The translations under genes were made by a program, and so were the position numbers. Source: ASV31 sp965229765 (GTDB taxonomy: Bacteria; Pseudomonadota; Alphaproteobacteria; Rhodobacterales; Rhodobacteraceae). From it: DNA of 64,000 nt. A model generated the notes under the pieces. That model was not told the DNA's origin, ran no database searches, and was given only the letters and a program-made list of their open reading frames with translations. The DNA lies in assembly GCA_965229765.1 (NCBI GenBank), contig CBDDJT010000003.1, positions 62,001-126,000 on the forward strand, read 5' to 3'. This document shows positions 1 to 9,471 of the stretch, piece after piece. The number at the start of each line of letters is the position of its first letter. Within the stretch, counting starts at the first letter, position 1.

Positions 1-47
1 GGTGCATGTGGATTGACGTGGCCATGGCACACGATTACCTCGTCTAG
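1..47 (+). CDS. possible C-terminal tail of an upstream gene
   Basis: An open frame enters from the left edge and stops at TAG 45-47, reading about CMWIDVAMAHDYLV. A hairpin begins at the stop codon, which fits a gene end. Only 14 codons are visible, so neither the family nor coding status can be confirmed. Confidence 0.25.
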   Translation, partial: CMWIDVAMAHDYLV

Positions 48-69
48 ACGCCGGAAAGATTTCGGCGTC
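47..69 (+). terminator. hairpin after the left-edge reading frame
   Basis: GACGCCG (47-53) pairs with CGGCGTC (63-69), and the inner GAAAGATTT partly pairs as well. It sits right at the putative stop of the left-edge frame, but no T-run follows, so it is a weak terminator or only an RNA 3' hairpin. Confidence 0.35.
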
Positions 70-145
70 CGATTGGAACCATTCTAAGTAAGTCGAGCGA
101 ATTAGTCAACTAAAGCGCTCGGCCTGCCACCGCACAGGGAAACAG

Positions 146-799
146 ATGCCCGAGGTGATTTTTCCCGGCCCAGAGGGCCGTCTGGAAGGCCGCTACCACC
201 CGCAACGCACGCCGGATGCGCCTATCGCGATTGTCCTGCACCCACACCCCCAGTTCGGCGGCACGATGAACAATCGTGTCGTCTACAACCTGCACTACGC
301 GTTCTACAACATGGGCTTTACCGTGTTGCGGTTCAATTTCCGCGGGGTTGGTCGCAGCCAGGGCGAGTACGATCAGGGCATCGGGGAGCTGTCGGATGCC
401 GCGTCCGCGCTGGATTACCTGCAATCACTGAACCAGAATGCAAAGCATTGCTGGGTCGCCGGCTTCAGTTTCGGCGCCTGGATCGGGATGCAGCTTTTGA
501 TGCGTCGACCGGAGATCACCGGGTTCATCTCCGTGTCGCCCCCTGCGAACATGTACGACTTCTCGTTCCTTGCGCCCTGCCCGTCGTCGGGCCTTATCGT
601 TTCGGGAAGCGCGGACCGCGTTGCGCCCCCCAAGGATACACTGACGCTGGTCGAAAAACTGCAGGAGCAGCGGGGAATCACCGTAACTCATGAGGAAATC
701 GAGGGGGCCGGTCACTTTTTCGAAGACCCCTACATGGAACAGATGATTGGGCTTGTTGACGGCTATGTCCGCCGCCGCATGACCGAGTCGACCCGCTGA
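146..799 (+). CDS. alpha/beta hydrolase (COG2945-like)
   Basis: A 217-residue cytoplasmic alpha/beta-hydrolase of the small dienelactone-hydrolase-like type. The N-terminal HPHPQFGGTMNN block is characteristic of the COG2945 group. The nucleophile elbow GFSFG puts the catalytic serine near residue 108, and GAGHFF gives the histidine near 190. No signal peptide or membrane segment is seen. The ATG at 146 follows a purine-rich AGGGAAACAG. The gene stands alone, with a strong terminator just downstream. Family assignment is solid; the substrate is unknown. Confidence 0.85.
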   Translation: MPEVIFPGPEGRLEGRYHPQRTPDAPIAIVLHPHPQFGGTMNNRVVYNLHYAFYNMGFTVLRFNFRGVGRSQGEYDQGIGELSDAASALDYLQSLNQNAKHCWVAGFSFGAWIGMQLLMRRPEITGFISVSPPANMYDFSFLAPCPSSGLIVSGSADRVAPPKDTLTLVEKLQEQRGITVTHEEIEGAGHFFEDPYMEQMIGLVDGYVRRRMTESTR

Positions 800-823
800 A
801 TCGCCTGCACGCGCAGGAGTCGT

Positions 824-855
824 GAAAAGGGCCACCTGATGCGGTGGCCCTTTTC
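824..855 (+). terminator. rho-independent terminator
   Basis: A perfect 13-bp stem: GAAAAGGGCCACC (824-836) pairs with GGTGGCCCTTTTC (843-855) around a 6-nt loop. The A-tract on one side and T-tract on the other let it work in both directions. It ends the hydrolase gene. Confidence 0.88.
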
Positions 856-975
856 ATTTCGGGCGAAAACCCTCGCGGATCGTGACAGTATACCGCGGCA
901 TACCATCTTCCCAAGTCCGTTCCGATCGGCTAAGTGGCTCTCAGCATTCCCGACCCGATCAAGAGGGCACCTGCC

Positions 976-3198
976 ATGGCCGACACCAACCCAGACATTG
1001 TCTACACCACCGTCGATGAAGCGCCCGAGCTTGCCAGCGCCTCGCTTCTGCCGATTGTCCGTTTCTTCGCCAAGGCGGCGGACGTCACGGTCGATACGCG
1101 CGACATCTCGCTTGCCGGACGGATCATCGCGGCCTTCCCCGAGCACCTGACCGACGCACAACGGCAATCCGACGATCTTGCCGAACTTGGTGAACTGGTG
1201 AAGACGCCGGCGGCGAACGTCATAAAGCTCCCCAACATTTCTGCCTCGGTGCCACAACTGGTCGCCGCCGTGCGAGAGTTGCAGGAACAGGGATATGCCC
1301 TGCCCGACTATCCCGAAGCGCCTGAAACCGACGAGGAGAAGAAGGCGCTCGCACGTTACGACGCGATTAAGGGCTCGGCGGTGAACCCCGTCCTGCGCGA
1401 AGGCAACTCTGACAGACGTGCCGCCACGGCGGTCAAGAACTATGCCAAGGCGCACCCGCACTCGATGGGCGCATGGGCGGCGGACAGCAAGACACATGTG
1501 TCTTCGATGACCGGCAACGACTTTTTCGCGAACGAAAAGTCTTCCACGATCACGGCGGCGCAGGCCGGCAAGGCGCGGATAGAGTTCGTGGGTGCGGAAG
1601 ACACCAAGGTGCTGAAAGATGGACTGGACGTGCCTGAGGGGACGGTCGTCGACGCGACATTCATGTCCGCGGCGGCGCTGCGCGCGTTCCTCGATACCCA
1701 GATTGACGAAGCGAAGGCACAGGGCATTTTGTTCTCGCTTCACCTGAAGGCCACGATGATGAAGGTCTCTGACCCGATCATCTTTGGCCACGCTGTTTCG
1801 GCTTGGCTGGCACCGCTGTTCGAGAAACACGGCGTTGCGCTGGCAGCGGCCGGCGTTGACCCGAACTCAGGCATCGGCGACCTGCTTGACCGCGTCGGCG
1901 CCCTGCCAGAGGGCGACAAGCAGGCAATCCTCGCCGACTATGACGCAGTCATGGCCGCCCGCGCGCCGATGTACATGGTGAACTCGGACAAGGGGATCAC
2001 CAACCTGCACGTCCCCTCTGACGTCATCATCGACGCGTCGATGCCGGCCGTGATCCGCGCCGGTGGCAAGGGATGGGGCCCCGACGGGAAAGAGGCCGAC
2101 ACAAAGTGTGTCATTCCCGACCGTTCGTACGCCACGGTCTATGACGAGGCGATCACCTACTTCAAGGAAACGGGCGCGCTGGACCCGACAACGTCCGGGG
2201 CGGTTCAGAACGTCGGCCTTATGGCCCAGAAGGCCGAGGAATACGGCTCTCATCCCACAACATTCGAAGCGCCGGCGGATGGGTCCATCCGCGTGATCCT
2301 GGCCTCGGGCGAGGTGCTGCACGAACACAATGTCCAGACCGGCGACATCTGGCGGGCCTGCTTCACCCGCAAGGCCCCGATCGAGGACTGGGTCAAACTG
2401 GCAATCGAGCGCCAGAAGGCCACTGGAGCACAGGCGATCTTCTGGCTCGATGCCAACCGCGCCCATGACCGCGAGTTGATCGCCTATGTCTCATCGATCC
2501 TGGAGGCTGCGGGCGTATCCGGCGACTTCGAGATCCTTGCCCCGCGCGAGGCGACACGCGCGTCACTGGAGACGATCCGCGCGGGCAAGGACAGCATCGC
2601 GATCACGGGCAATGTGCTGCGCGACTACCTGACGGACCTGTTTCCGATCCTCGAGCTTGGTACTTCGGCGAAAATGCTGTCGATCGTGAAACTGATGCAG
2701 GGCGGCGGTCTGTTCGAGACCGGCGCAGGCGGGTCTGCGCCCAAGCATGTGCAACAGCTTGTGGAACAGAACCACCTGCGCTGGGACAGCCTTGGCGAGT
2801 TCTGCGCCCTTGGCGAGAGCTTCACGTTCCTCGCCAACGTCACCGGCAATACGCGCGCGGCGGTTCTGGGCAGGGCGGTCGATGCCGCCACGCAGGGTGT
2901 TCTCGACCATGACCGAAGCCCAGGACGCAAGGTCGGCCAGCCCGATAACCGCGACAGCCACTACTGGTTTGCCCGCTATTGGGCAGAGGCGCTGGTGGCG
3001 CAGAAAGACGACAGCGATCTCGCCGCGGCCTTCGCGCCGGTCGCCCAAGCGCTTGCCGAAGGTGAAGCCGCAATCGTCGCAGAGCTTGCAGCAGCGCGTG
3101 GTCAGGCTGTGGATATCGGTGGCTACTATCATCCTGACCCGGCCAAGTTGGCGGCGGTGATGCGCCCAAGCGCTACGCTGAACGCCATCATCGGCTGA
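976..3198 (+). CDS. icd: NADP-dependent isocitrate dehydrogenase, monomeric type
   Basis: A TCA-cycle enzyme oxidising isocitrate to 2-oxoglutarate with NADP. The protein is 740 residues, the usual size of the monomeric (IDH-II) family and nearly twice the dimeric form. The GNSDRRAATAVKNYAK block followed by HPHSMGAWAADSKTHV is diagnostic of that family. The frame extends 14 codons further upstream, but MADTNPDIVYTT at ATG 976 matches the normal N-terminus, so I start there. Flanking terminators on both sides suggest a monocistronic unit. Confidence 0.96.
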   Translation: MADTNPDIVYTTVDEAPELASASLLPIVRFFAKAADVTVDTRDISLAGRIIAAFPEHLTDAQRQSDDLAELGELVKTPAANVIKLPNISASVPQLVAAVRELQEQGYALPDYPEAPETDEEKKALARYDAIKGSAVNPVLREGNSDRRAATAVKNYAKAHPHSMGAWAADSKTHVSSMTGNDFFANEKSSTITAAQAGKARIEFVGAEDTKVLKDGLDVPEGTVVDATFMSAAALRAFLDTQIDEAKAQGILFSLHLKATMMKVSDPIIFGHAVSAWLAPLFEKHGVALAAAGVDPNSGIGDLLDRVGALPEGDKQAILADYDAVMAARAPMYMVNSDKGITNLHVPSDVIIDASMPAVIRAGGKGWGPDGKEADTKCVIPDRSYATVYDEAITYFKETGALDPTTSGAVQNVGLMAQKAEEYGSHPTTFEAPADGSIRVILASGEVLHEHNVQTGDIWRACFTRKAPIEDWVKLAIERQKATGAQAIFWLDANRAHDRELIAYVSSILEAAGVSGDFEILAPREATRASLETIRAGKDSIAITGNVLRDYLTDLFPILELGTSAKMLSIVKLMQGGGLFETGAGGSAPKHVQQLVEQNHLRWDSLGEFCALGESFTFLANVTGNTRAAVLGRAVDAATQGVLDHDRSPGRKVGQPDNRDSHYWFARYWAEALVAQKDDSDLAAAFAPVAQALAEGEAAIVAELAAARGQAVDIGGYYHPDPAKLAAVMRPSATLNAIIG

Positions 3199-3224
3199 TT
3201 GCTTCGCCCCATTTGCGAAGACAG

Positions 3225-3256
3225 GCGCGCCGGGCACCCGGCGCGCTTTTTCTTTT
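3225..3256 (+). terminator. rho-independent terminator after icd
   Basis: GCGCGCCGGG (3225-3234) pairs perfectly with CCCGGCGCGC (3237-3246) and is followed by TTTTTCTTTT. Strong intrinsic terminator for icd. Confidence 0.92.
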
Positions 3257-3306
3257 CCCACATGGCGGAGCGGGTTAACGACGACACGTCGTCAAAGGAA
3301 TCCCCC

Positions 3307-3642
3307 ATGCCAACCGCCTATATCTACCTGTTCTTCGCCATCCTTGCTGAAACCATCGGAACCACGGCTCTTCAGGCCAGCCAGCAATTCACCCGCCTGG
3401 CCCCATCTGCGCTTGTTGTGCTGGCATACGCCGTGTCCTTCTACCTTCTCGCCATGGCGCTCCGGTCGATCCCCGTGGGCATCGCCTATGCCATCTGGTC
3501 AGGGCTGGGAATCGTGTTCATCGCCGGGATTGGCCTGGTCGTCTTCGGACAGAAGCTGGACATGCCCGCCATCATGGGAATGGGCATGATCCTTGCTGGA
3601 ATACTTGTCATTCATCTCTTCTCCGAGGCTGCGCCGCACTAG
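3307..3642 (+). CDS. SMR-family small multidrug efflux protein
   Basis: A 111-residue, four-helix inner-membrane protein of the small multidrug resistance family, which exports cationic drugs in exchange for protons as a dimer. The start YIYLFFAILAETIGTTAL closely follows the EmrE pattern, with the essential membrane glutamate at residue 15. The open frame begins earlier (3199), but that part would run through the icd terminator. ATG 3307 has AAAGGA just upstream and gives a normal-length protein. EmrE-like efflux is more likely than Gdx/SugE guanidinium export, but this is not settled. Confidence 0.9.
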   Translation: MPTAYIYLFFAILAETIGTTALQASQQFTRLAPSALVVLAYAVSFYLLAMALRSIPVGIAYAIWSGLGIVFIAGIGLVVFGQKLDMPAIMGMGMILAGILVIHLFSEAAPH

Positions 3643-3719
3643 CAATGCGCTTTGTGCTGGCCTTTTCTGCGCCTGCACGGTAAGCGCGCCGCGACCCTCC
3701 CGCGAAAAGGTTTCCGGTA

Positions 3720-5540
3720 ATGGAATTGCGCAACATCGCGATCATCGCCCACGTCGACCACGGCAAGACGACGCTTGTCGATGCCATGCTGAAACAGTCC
3801 GGATCCTTCCGTGACAATCAGGAGGTGGCGGAGCGGGCACTCGACTCCAACGACCTGGAGAGGGAACGGGGAATCACTATCCTTGCCAAGGCAACCAGCG
3901 TCGAATGGCAAGGGGGGCGGATCAACATCGTCGACACGCCTGGTCACGCCGACTTCGGCGGAGAGGTGGAACGCATCTTGTCGATGGTCGATGGCGTGGT
4001 CCTGCTTGTAGACGCCGCCGAAGGCCCGATGCCGCAGACCAAGTTCGTCACCTCCAAGGCGCTGGCCCTTGGGCTGCGACCCATCGTGGTCCTGAACAAG
4101 GTAGACAAGCCCGACGCCGAACCTGATCGAGCGCTGGACGAGGTGTTCGACTTGTTCGTCGGTCTTGGAGCGGACGATCATCAACTGGACTTCCCGGTCC
4201 TTTATGCGTCTGGCCGCAGCGGTTGGGCGGACGAAGACATGGATGGATCCCGCAAGGACCTGACAGCATTGTTCTCGCTGATCATGTCGCACGTGCCGGC
4301 GCCCTCGCAGATTGCCCAGGTAGATCAGCCGTTCCGAATGCTGGCCACCACGCTGGCAGCAGATCCCTTCCTGGGCCGCCTCTTGACCGGGCGCATCGAA
4401 GCGGGCCGGCTGAAGACCGGCGACAGCATCCGCGCTCTTAGCCGGACCGGCGCACGGGTGGAACAGTTCCGCGTCTCAAAGATCCTTGCGTTCCGCGGCC
4501 TGTCCCGGCAGCCGATCGACGTGGCCGAGGCAGGAGATATCGTTACCGTGGCCGGCATGGCGGCCGCGACCGTCGCCGACACGCTGTGCGATCCGACTGT
4601 CGAGACGCCGATTCCCGCGCAGCCGATCGATCCACCAACGATCTCGGTCACCTTCGGAATCAACGACAGCCCGCTTGCAGGCCGTGACGGCAGCAAGGTC
4701 CAATCGCGTGTCATCCGCGAGCGCCTGATGCGCGAGGCAGAATCGAACGTCGCCATCCGCGTCACCGATACCCCAGGCGGAGAGGCGTTCGAAGTTGCCG
4801 GACGCGGCGAGCTTCAGATGGGCGTTCTGATCGAGAACATGCGGCGCGAAGGCTTCGAGCTTTCGATTTCGCGGCCACAGGTTCTGATGCGCGAAGAAAA
4901 CGGCCAGATGCTGGAGCCCGTCGAAGAGGTCACGATCGATGTGGATGACGAGTATACCGGCGCCGTAATCGAGAAGCTGACGGGCCCACGCCGTGGCGAT
5001 CTTGCCGAAATGCGTCCCGCCGGGTCGGGCAAGACGCGCATCATTGCGCATGTGCCGTCGCGCGGCCTGATCGGATATCATGGCGAGTTCCTGACAGACA
5101 CCCGCGGTACCGGCGTGCTGAACCGCGTGTTCCACGACTGGGCCCCGCACAAGGGGACGATCCCGGGGAGGCGAGCCGGCGTTCTGATCTCGATGGAGAA
5201 CGGCACATCGGTGGCTTACGCGCTCTTCAACCTTGAAGACCGTGGCAAGATGTTCATCGGAGCGCAGGAAAATGTATACGAGGGCATGATCATCGGCGAG
5301 CACTCGCGCGATAACGATCTGGAAGTGAACCCACTCAAGGGAAAGAAACTGACCAACGTGCGCGCCTCGGGCAAGGACGACGCGGTCGTCCTGACGACGC
5401 CGGTTCGCATGAGCCTCGAAGAGGCCATCGCCTATATCGACGTCGATGAGCTGGTCGAGGTGACGCCCAAGTCGATCCGCTTGCGCAAGCGCTTCCTGGA
5501 CCCCCACGAACGTAAGCGACAGGCCCGCGCCAGCGCCTAA
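3720..5540 (+). CDS. typA: translational GTPase TypA/BipA
   Basis: A ribosome-associated GTPase of 606 residues, normal for TypA/BipA, involved in ribosome assembly and stress adaptation. The GTPase motifs are in order: AHVDHGKTT (residues 10-18), RERGITI in switch I, DTPGHADFGGEV, and NKVDKPDAEP. EF-G-like domains III and V and the TypA-specific C-terminal domain follow. A GAAAAGG Shine-Dalgarno lies just before ATG 3720. A strong terminator follows the gene. Confidence 0.97.
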   Translation: MELRNIAIIAHVDHGKTTLVDAMLKQSGSFRDNQEVAERALDSNDLERERGITILAKATSVEWQGGRINIVDTPGHADFGGEVERILSMVDGVVLLVDAAEGPMPQTKFVTSKALALGLRPIVVLNKVDKPDAEPDRALDEVFDLFVGLGADDHQLDFPVLYASGRSGWADEDMDGSRKDLTALFSLIMSHVPAPSQIAQVDQPFRMLATTLAADPFLGRLLTGRIEAGRLKTGDSIRALSRTGARVEQFRVSKILAFRGLSRQPIDVAEAGDIVTVAGMAAATVADTLCDPTVETPIPAQPIDPPTISVTFGINDSPLAGRDGSKVQSRVIRERLMREAESNVAIRVTDTPGGEAFEVAGRGELQMGVLIENMRREGFELSISRPQVLMREENGQMLEPVEEVTIDVDDEYTGAVIEKLTGPRRGDLAEMRPAGSGKTRIIAHVPSRGLIGYHGEFLTDTRGTGVLNRVFHDWAPHKGTIPGRRAGVLISMENGTSVAYALFNLEDRGKMFIGAQENVYEGMIIGEHSRDNDLEVNPLKGKKLTNVRASGKDDAVVLTTPVRMSLEEAIAYIDVDELVEVTPKSIRLRKRFLDPHERKRQARASA

Positions 5541-5560
5541 GCGATCGTCGGCAGAAAAGG

Positions 5561-5593
5561 GAAAAGCGCGGAGACACCTCCGCGCTTTTCTGT
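5561..5593. terminator. bidirectional terminator between typA and the small secreted-protein gene
   Basis: GAAAAGCGCGGAG (5561-5573) and CTCCGCGCTTTTC (5578-5590) form a perfect 13-bp stem with a 4-nt loop. T-rich flanks on both strands mean it can end typA (+) and the convergent gene ending at 5636 (-). Confidence 0.9.
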
Positions 5594-5635
5594 TTCGTCG
5601 TGCCAAGATCGGCCGCGCCAGGCGGCCGAACCCGA

Positions 5636-5911
5636 TCAGCAGTTGCAGCCGCAGGGGACTTCCTTCATCACCCAGTGGCCATCGCTGACCTTGGTGCGGA
5701 CTTCACGGTAGACCGGCGCATAGTGCACCAGCTCGATCCGACCGTTCTTGTGCTCGTACTGCTCCTTCGCAGCCTTCACGAGAACCTTGTGGGCCGAGTA
5801 GGTGGGGCCGACCCAATGCTTGTCAAAGCAGGCGACCGTCTTGCCTTCCCATGCGAAAGCGGGGGCAGCAAGCGAAGCGGCAGCAACAGCCGCAATAAGG
5901 ATAGTTTTCAT
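5636..5911 (-). CDS. small secreted protein of unknown function
   Basis: A 91-residue protein. Residues 1-20 form a clear Sec signal peptide (MKTILIAAVAAASLAAPAFA) with an AFA-W cleavage site. The mature part, about 71 residues, is charged, holds a cysteine near its start (ACFDKHW) and ends in CGCNC, so disulfides or metal binding in the periplasm are possible. GGAGGTTCTT precedes the ATG, a strong ribosome-binding site. I do not recognise a named family. It is convergent with typA. Confidence 0.8.
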   Translation of the reverse strand: MKTILIAAVAAASLAAPAFAWEGKTVACFDKHWVGPTYSAHKVLVKAAKEQYEHKNGRIELVHYAPVYREVRTKVSDGHWVMKEVPCGCNC

Positions 5912-6396
5912 AAGAACCTCCGTTACCCTAACACATGCAATTTACCATGATGGGTTCCTCTTGCCCTAGCCCCGAGGCGGGCAGTTACCCCCGAAAGACT
6001 TGGGTTTGCGTGATTTTTCCCTGAATCAGCCCCCATCTGTGTTCTTGTCGCATCACCCAATGCGTGCATCCGCCAGGTTGAGTGTTAATGATTGGTGCAG
6101 GCTGGGAAACAGTCCTGCGGTACTTCGGGCGAGTGTCCCAAGCTTGGCAAACGGCTTTGAAAAACTTGTGACGACAGGCAAAGCAGCCACCCCGAATCGC
6201 TCGGCAAGTGCCTTTTGCCCAAGTGTCGGGGGAAGATGACAGCGCCGGAGAAATTCAGGCTCTCGCAGCCGATTCTCGACGCCAGACATTGCATGACGAG
6301 CGAGTTCGCCGCGATTCCATCAGTTTCGCCAGTTCCTGTTGCGAAACCTGACCGACCGCAATTCCGTCAGAACCTTGTCGCGCGTGTACTGCGCAG
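5912..6396. other. gene-poor interval
   Basis: About 485 bp with no convincing gene. Short frames on both strands here (60-124 codons) lack ribosome-binding sites and recognisable protein sequence. The right part is the 3' flank of the DUF1330 gene; the left 60 bp is the promoter region of the small secreted protein. No strong hairpin or repeat was seen. Confidence 0.5.
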
Positions 6397-6687
6397 TCAG
6401 GCAGGACCCTCTTCGACCACCATGAGGTCTCTTTCGGAAGCCCCCTTCGCGTGCGAAAGCGCCTCCTGATAACGTGGAGAATTGTAGCAGGCGACCGCCT
6501 CCTCAAGAGACGGGAAGCGGGCAACCACATTTCGGGGACGGTCCTTTCCCTCCAGCTGCACGTAGCGACCACCGCGCGCCAGGAACACCCCGCCGTGGGC
6601 GGCGATGGCCTCTGTCGCGATCGCCGCATACTTGGCGTATGCGTCTTCGTCTGTCACCGTCACATGCGCAATCCACAAGGCCGCCAT
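6397..6687 (-). CDS. DUF1330 family protein
   Basis: A 96-residue soluble protein with a dimeric ferredoxin-like (DABB) fold typical of DUF1330: AALWIAHVTVTDEDAYAKYA at the start, then AHGGVFLARGG and RYQEA near the end. The ATG overlaps the alaS stop as TGATG, so translation is probably coupled to alaS. A GTG one codon upstream is also possible. The biochemical role of the family is unknown. Confidence 0.85.
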   Translation of the reverse strand: MAALWIAHVTVTDEDAYAKYAAIATEAIAAHGGVFLARGGRYVQLEGKDRPRNVVARFPSLEEAVACYNSPRYQEALSHAKGASERDLMVVEEGPA

Positions 6688-9350
6688 CACTCGCCTCCTA
6701 TCAGTTGCTCGGCAGCCTTGATCGCCGCGTCCGCCAACGCGGCATCCTTGCCACCGCCCTGTGCCATATCGGGACGTCCGCCACCACCCTTGCCGCCAAG
6801 CTTGGTCACGGCCACCTTGACCAGATCGACCGCCGAAACACGATCCAGCAAGTCTTCGGTCACACCAGCGGCCACCGCCGCCTTGCCGCCGGTATCCGCG
6901 ATCAGCAGGATCGCCCCGCTGCCCATACGCGCCTTGTGCTCATCTATGAGCGAGGGAAGATCCTTGCCAGATACCCCGGACAGGACTTGTGCCATGAAGG
7001 GAACGCCGCCGATATCGCGCGTTTCAGGTCCGCCGCCCTGCCCGGCCCCACCTGCCATCGCAAGGTCGCGGCGCAGTTGCGCCACCTCGTTGTGAAGTGC
7101 CTTGCGCTCTTCGACCAGCACGCGGACCCGATCGACCGCGTCCGCAGGCGCTGCACGCAAGGCTTCAGCGATCTGCGCGATCCTCGCGCCCTGCTCCTGC
7201 AGGTAATCAAACGCCGCCTGGCCCGTCAGCGCCTCGATCCGGCGCACACCAGCCGACGACGCACTGTCGCCCAGCGAAACGAACACGCCGATGTCCCCGG
7301 TCTGGACAACATGTGTGCCACCACAAAGTTCGATCGAATACGTCTGCCTGTCGCTGCCCTTGCCCGTGCTGGCGCGGCCCATCGACACCACGCGCACCTC
7401 ATCACCGTATTTCTCGCCAAAGAGCGCCTGCGCCCCGATCCCGCGCGCATCGTCAGGGGTCATGATCCGCGTCTCGACGGGCGAGTTCTGACGTATGTAG
7501 GCATTCACCTCGCTCTCGACCCGCGCCAGTTCCGCGGGCGTAAGGGCAGAGTTGTGGCTGAAATCGAAGCGAAGCCGGTCCGGTGCATTGAGCGATCCGC
7601 GCTGTGCGACATGGCTGCCTAGCGCCTGGCGCAAAGCTTCGTGAAGAAGGTGGGTCGCTGAATGGTTCGCGCGGATGGCACCGCGCCGATCGTGATCCAC
7701 GCAGAGTTCAGCGCCCATCCCGGGGCTTATCACACCCTCAGTAATCTCTGCGAAGTGGATGAATACAGCACCGGTCTTCCGCGTGTCGGTGATCCGGGCG
7801 ACCCCGCTTTCAGTCCTTAGAACACCACTGTCGCCAACCTGGCCGCCGGATTCGGCATAAAACGGTGTCTGGTTGAGCACGATCTGGACAGTGTCGCCCT
7901 TGCCCGCCTGATCTGCAATGACACCGTCCTTGACGACGGCCAGCACCTGACCTTCTGCAACCTCGGTGTCGTACCCAAGGAACTCTGTCGCACCATGCGT
8001 TTCCGACAGGTCGAACCAGATCTTGGCATCCTTTGTATCGCCCGATCCGGCCCATGCCGCGCGCGCCTTGGCCTTCTGCTCGGCCATAGCCATGTCGAAT
8101 CCGGCGACGTCGACCTCGCGGCCCCTTTCGCGCAGGGCATCCTGCGTCAGATCCAGCGGAAAGCCATACGTGTCATAGAGCCGGAACGCTGCCGCTCCCG
8201 GCAGGGCGGAACCATCTGGCAAGCGGTCCAGTTCTTCATCGAGAAGCCGCAAGCCCCTGTCGAGGGTCTGCTTGAAACGCGTTTCCTCATGCCGCAGCGT
8301 TTCCTCGATCAGGGACTGGGCGCGCCCCAACTCGGGATAGGCCTGGCCCATCTGCCCAACAAGCGACGGAACCAGCCGGTACATTGTCGGATCCTGTGTG
8401 CCCAGCAGATGCGCGTGACGCATGGCCCGGCGCATGATGCGTCGCAGCACATAGCCCCGCCCCTCGTTTGACGGCATGACACCATCCGCGATCAGAAAGG
8501 CGCTGGACCGCAGGTGATCGGCTATCACCCGATGATGCACGTTTCCGGGCCCGTCGGGATCGACACTGGACACATGGGCCGACGCCTCGATCAGGCTGCG
8601 CATCAGGTCCGTGTCGTAGTTGTCGTGCTTGCCTTGCAGTAGCGCGCCGATCCGCTCCAGCCCCATGCCGGTGTCGATGGACTGCATGTCCAGTTCGCGC
8701 TGCGAGCCGTCCTCGAACCGCTCGAACTGCATGAAGACAAGGTTCCAGATCTCGATGAACCGGTCCCCGTCCTCGTCCGGGCTTCCGGGAGGACCGCCTG
8801 GGATATGCTCGCCGTGATCATAGAAGATTTCCGAACATGGGCCGCAGGGCCCGGTCGGCCCCATCATCCAGAAATTGTCGTCTGTCGGGATGCGTATGAT
8901 GCGTTCGTCGGGCAGCCCGGCATGTTTCTTCCAGATCTCAGCCGCCTGATCGTCGGTGTGATACACTGTCACCAGTAGGCGCGAAGGATCGATCCCGAAC
9001 TCCTTGGTGATGAGATCCCATGCAAAGGGAATCGCATCTCCCTTGAAATAGTCCCCGAACGAGAAGTTCCCCAGCATCTCGAAGAACGTATGATGGCGGG
9101 CGGTGTACCCAACGTTGTCCAGATCGTTGTGCTTGCCGCCCGCGCGAACGCATTTCTGTGCGGTGGTCGCTCGCTGGTAGTCCCGATGCTCTACCCCGGT
9201 AAAGAGGTTCTTGAACTGAACCATCCCGGAATTGACGAACATGAGCGTCGGATCATTGCGTGGAACCAACGGAGAGGACGCAACGATTTCGTGTCCGTTC
9301 CTTCCGAAGAAGTCCAGAAAGGTAGTGCGAATGTCGTTCAGGCTTGGCAT
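6687..9350 (-). CDS. alaS: alanyl-tRNA synthetase
   Basis: Charges tRNA-Ala and edits mischarged serine and glycine. The 887-residue length is standard. The class II catalytic core (ARHHTFFEMLGNFSFGDYF) lies near the N-terminus, the editing domain carries the HSATHLLHEALR block, and the zinc site CGGTHV follows, before the C-Ala/DHHA1-like tail. The start MPSLNDIRTTFLDFF is typical. It lies downstream of recA with the recA terminator in between, and is followed in overlap by the DUF1330 gene. Confidence 0.98.
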   Translation of the reverse strand: MPSLNDIRTTFLDFFGRNGHEIVASSPLVPRNDPTLMFVNSGMVQFKNLFTGVEHRDYQRATTAQKCVRAGGKHNDLDNVGYTARHHTFFEMLGNFSFGDYFKGDAIPFAWDLITKEFGIDPSRLLVTVYHTDDQAAEIWKKHAGLPDERIIRIPTDDNFWMMGPTGPCGPCSEIFYDHGEHIPGGPPGSPDEDGDRFIEIWNLVFMQFERFEDGSQRELDMQSIDTGMGLERIGALLQGKHDNYDTDLMRSLIEASAHVSSVDPDGPGNVHHRVIADHLRSSAFLIADGVMPSNEGRGYVLRRIMRRAMRHAHLLGTQDPTMYRLVPSLVGQMGQAYPELGRAQSLIEETLRHEETRFKQTLDRGLRLLDEELDRLPDGSALPGAAAFRLYDTYGFPLDLTQDALRERGREVDVAGFDMAMAEQKAKARAAWAGSGDTKDAKIWFDLSETHGATEFLGYDTEVAEGQVLAVVKDGVIADQAGKGDTVQIVLNQTPFYAESGGQVGDSGVLRTESGVARITDTRKTGAVFIHFAEITEGVISPGMGAELCVDHDRRGAIRANHSATHLLHEALRQALGSHVAQRGSLNAPDRLRFDFSHNSALTPAELARVESEVNAYIRQNSPVETRIMTPDDARGIGAQALFGEKYGDEVRVVSMGRASTGKGSDRQTYSIELCGGTHVVQTGDIGVFVSLGDSASSAGVRRIEALTGQAAFDYLQEQGARIAQIAEALRAAPADAVDRVRVLVEERKALHNEVAQLRRDLAMAGGAGQGGGPETRDIGGVPFMAQVLSGVSGKDLPSLIDEHKARMGSGAILLIADTGGKAAVAAGVTEDLLDRVSAVDLVKVAVTKLGGKGGGGRPDMAQGGGKDAALADAAIKAAEQLIGGE

Positions 9351-9423
9351 GGGGTGGCTTGGCTCTGCTGAAAGAGGAACGTCGCCCCGTTTATCCGCAG
9401 CACCGCAGGCTGTCCACCGTCAC

Positions 9424-9449
9424 GAAAAGACCCGCCCGGACGGCGGGTC
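9424..9449 (-). terminator. rho-independent terminator of recA
   Basis: GACCCGCC (9429-9436) pairs with GGCGGGTC (9442-9449). On the minus strand the stem is followed by TTTTCG. It separates recA from alaS. Confidence 0.8.
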
Positions 9450-9471
9450 CTCCTCGTGTGCGGCCAATCGG

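Noticed and set aside
3199..3306. Longer N-terminus for the SMR protein
   Set aside because: It would be encoded through the icd terminator hairpin, and SMR proteins begin at the first membrane helix.
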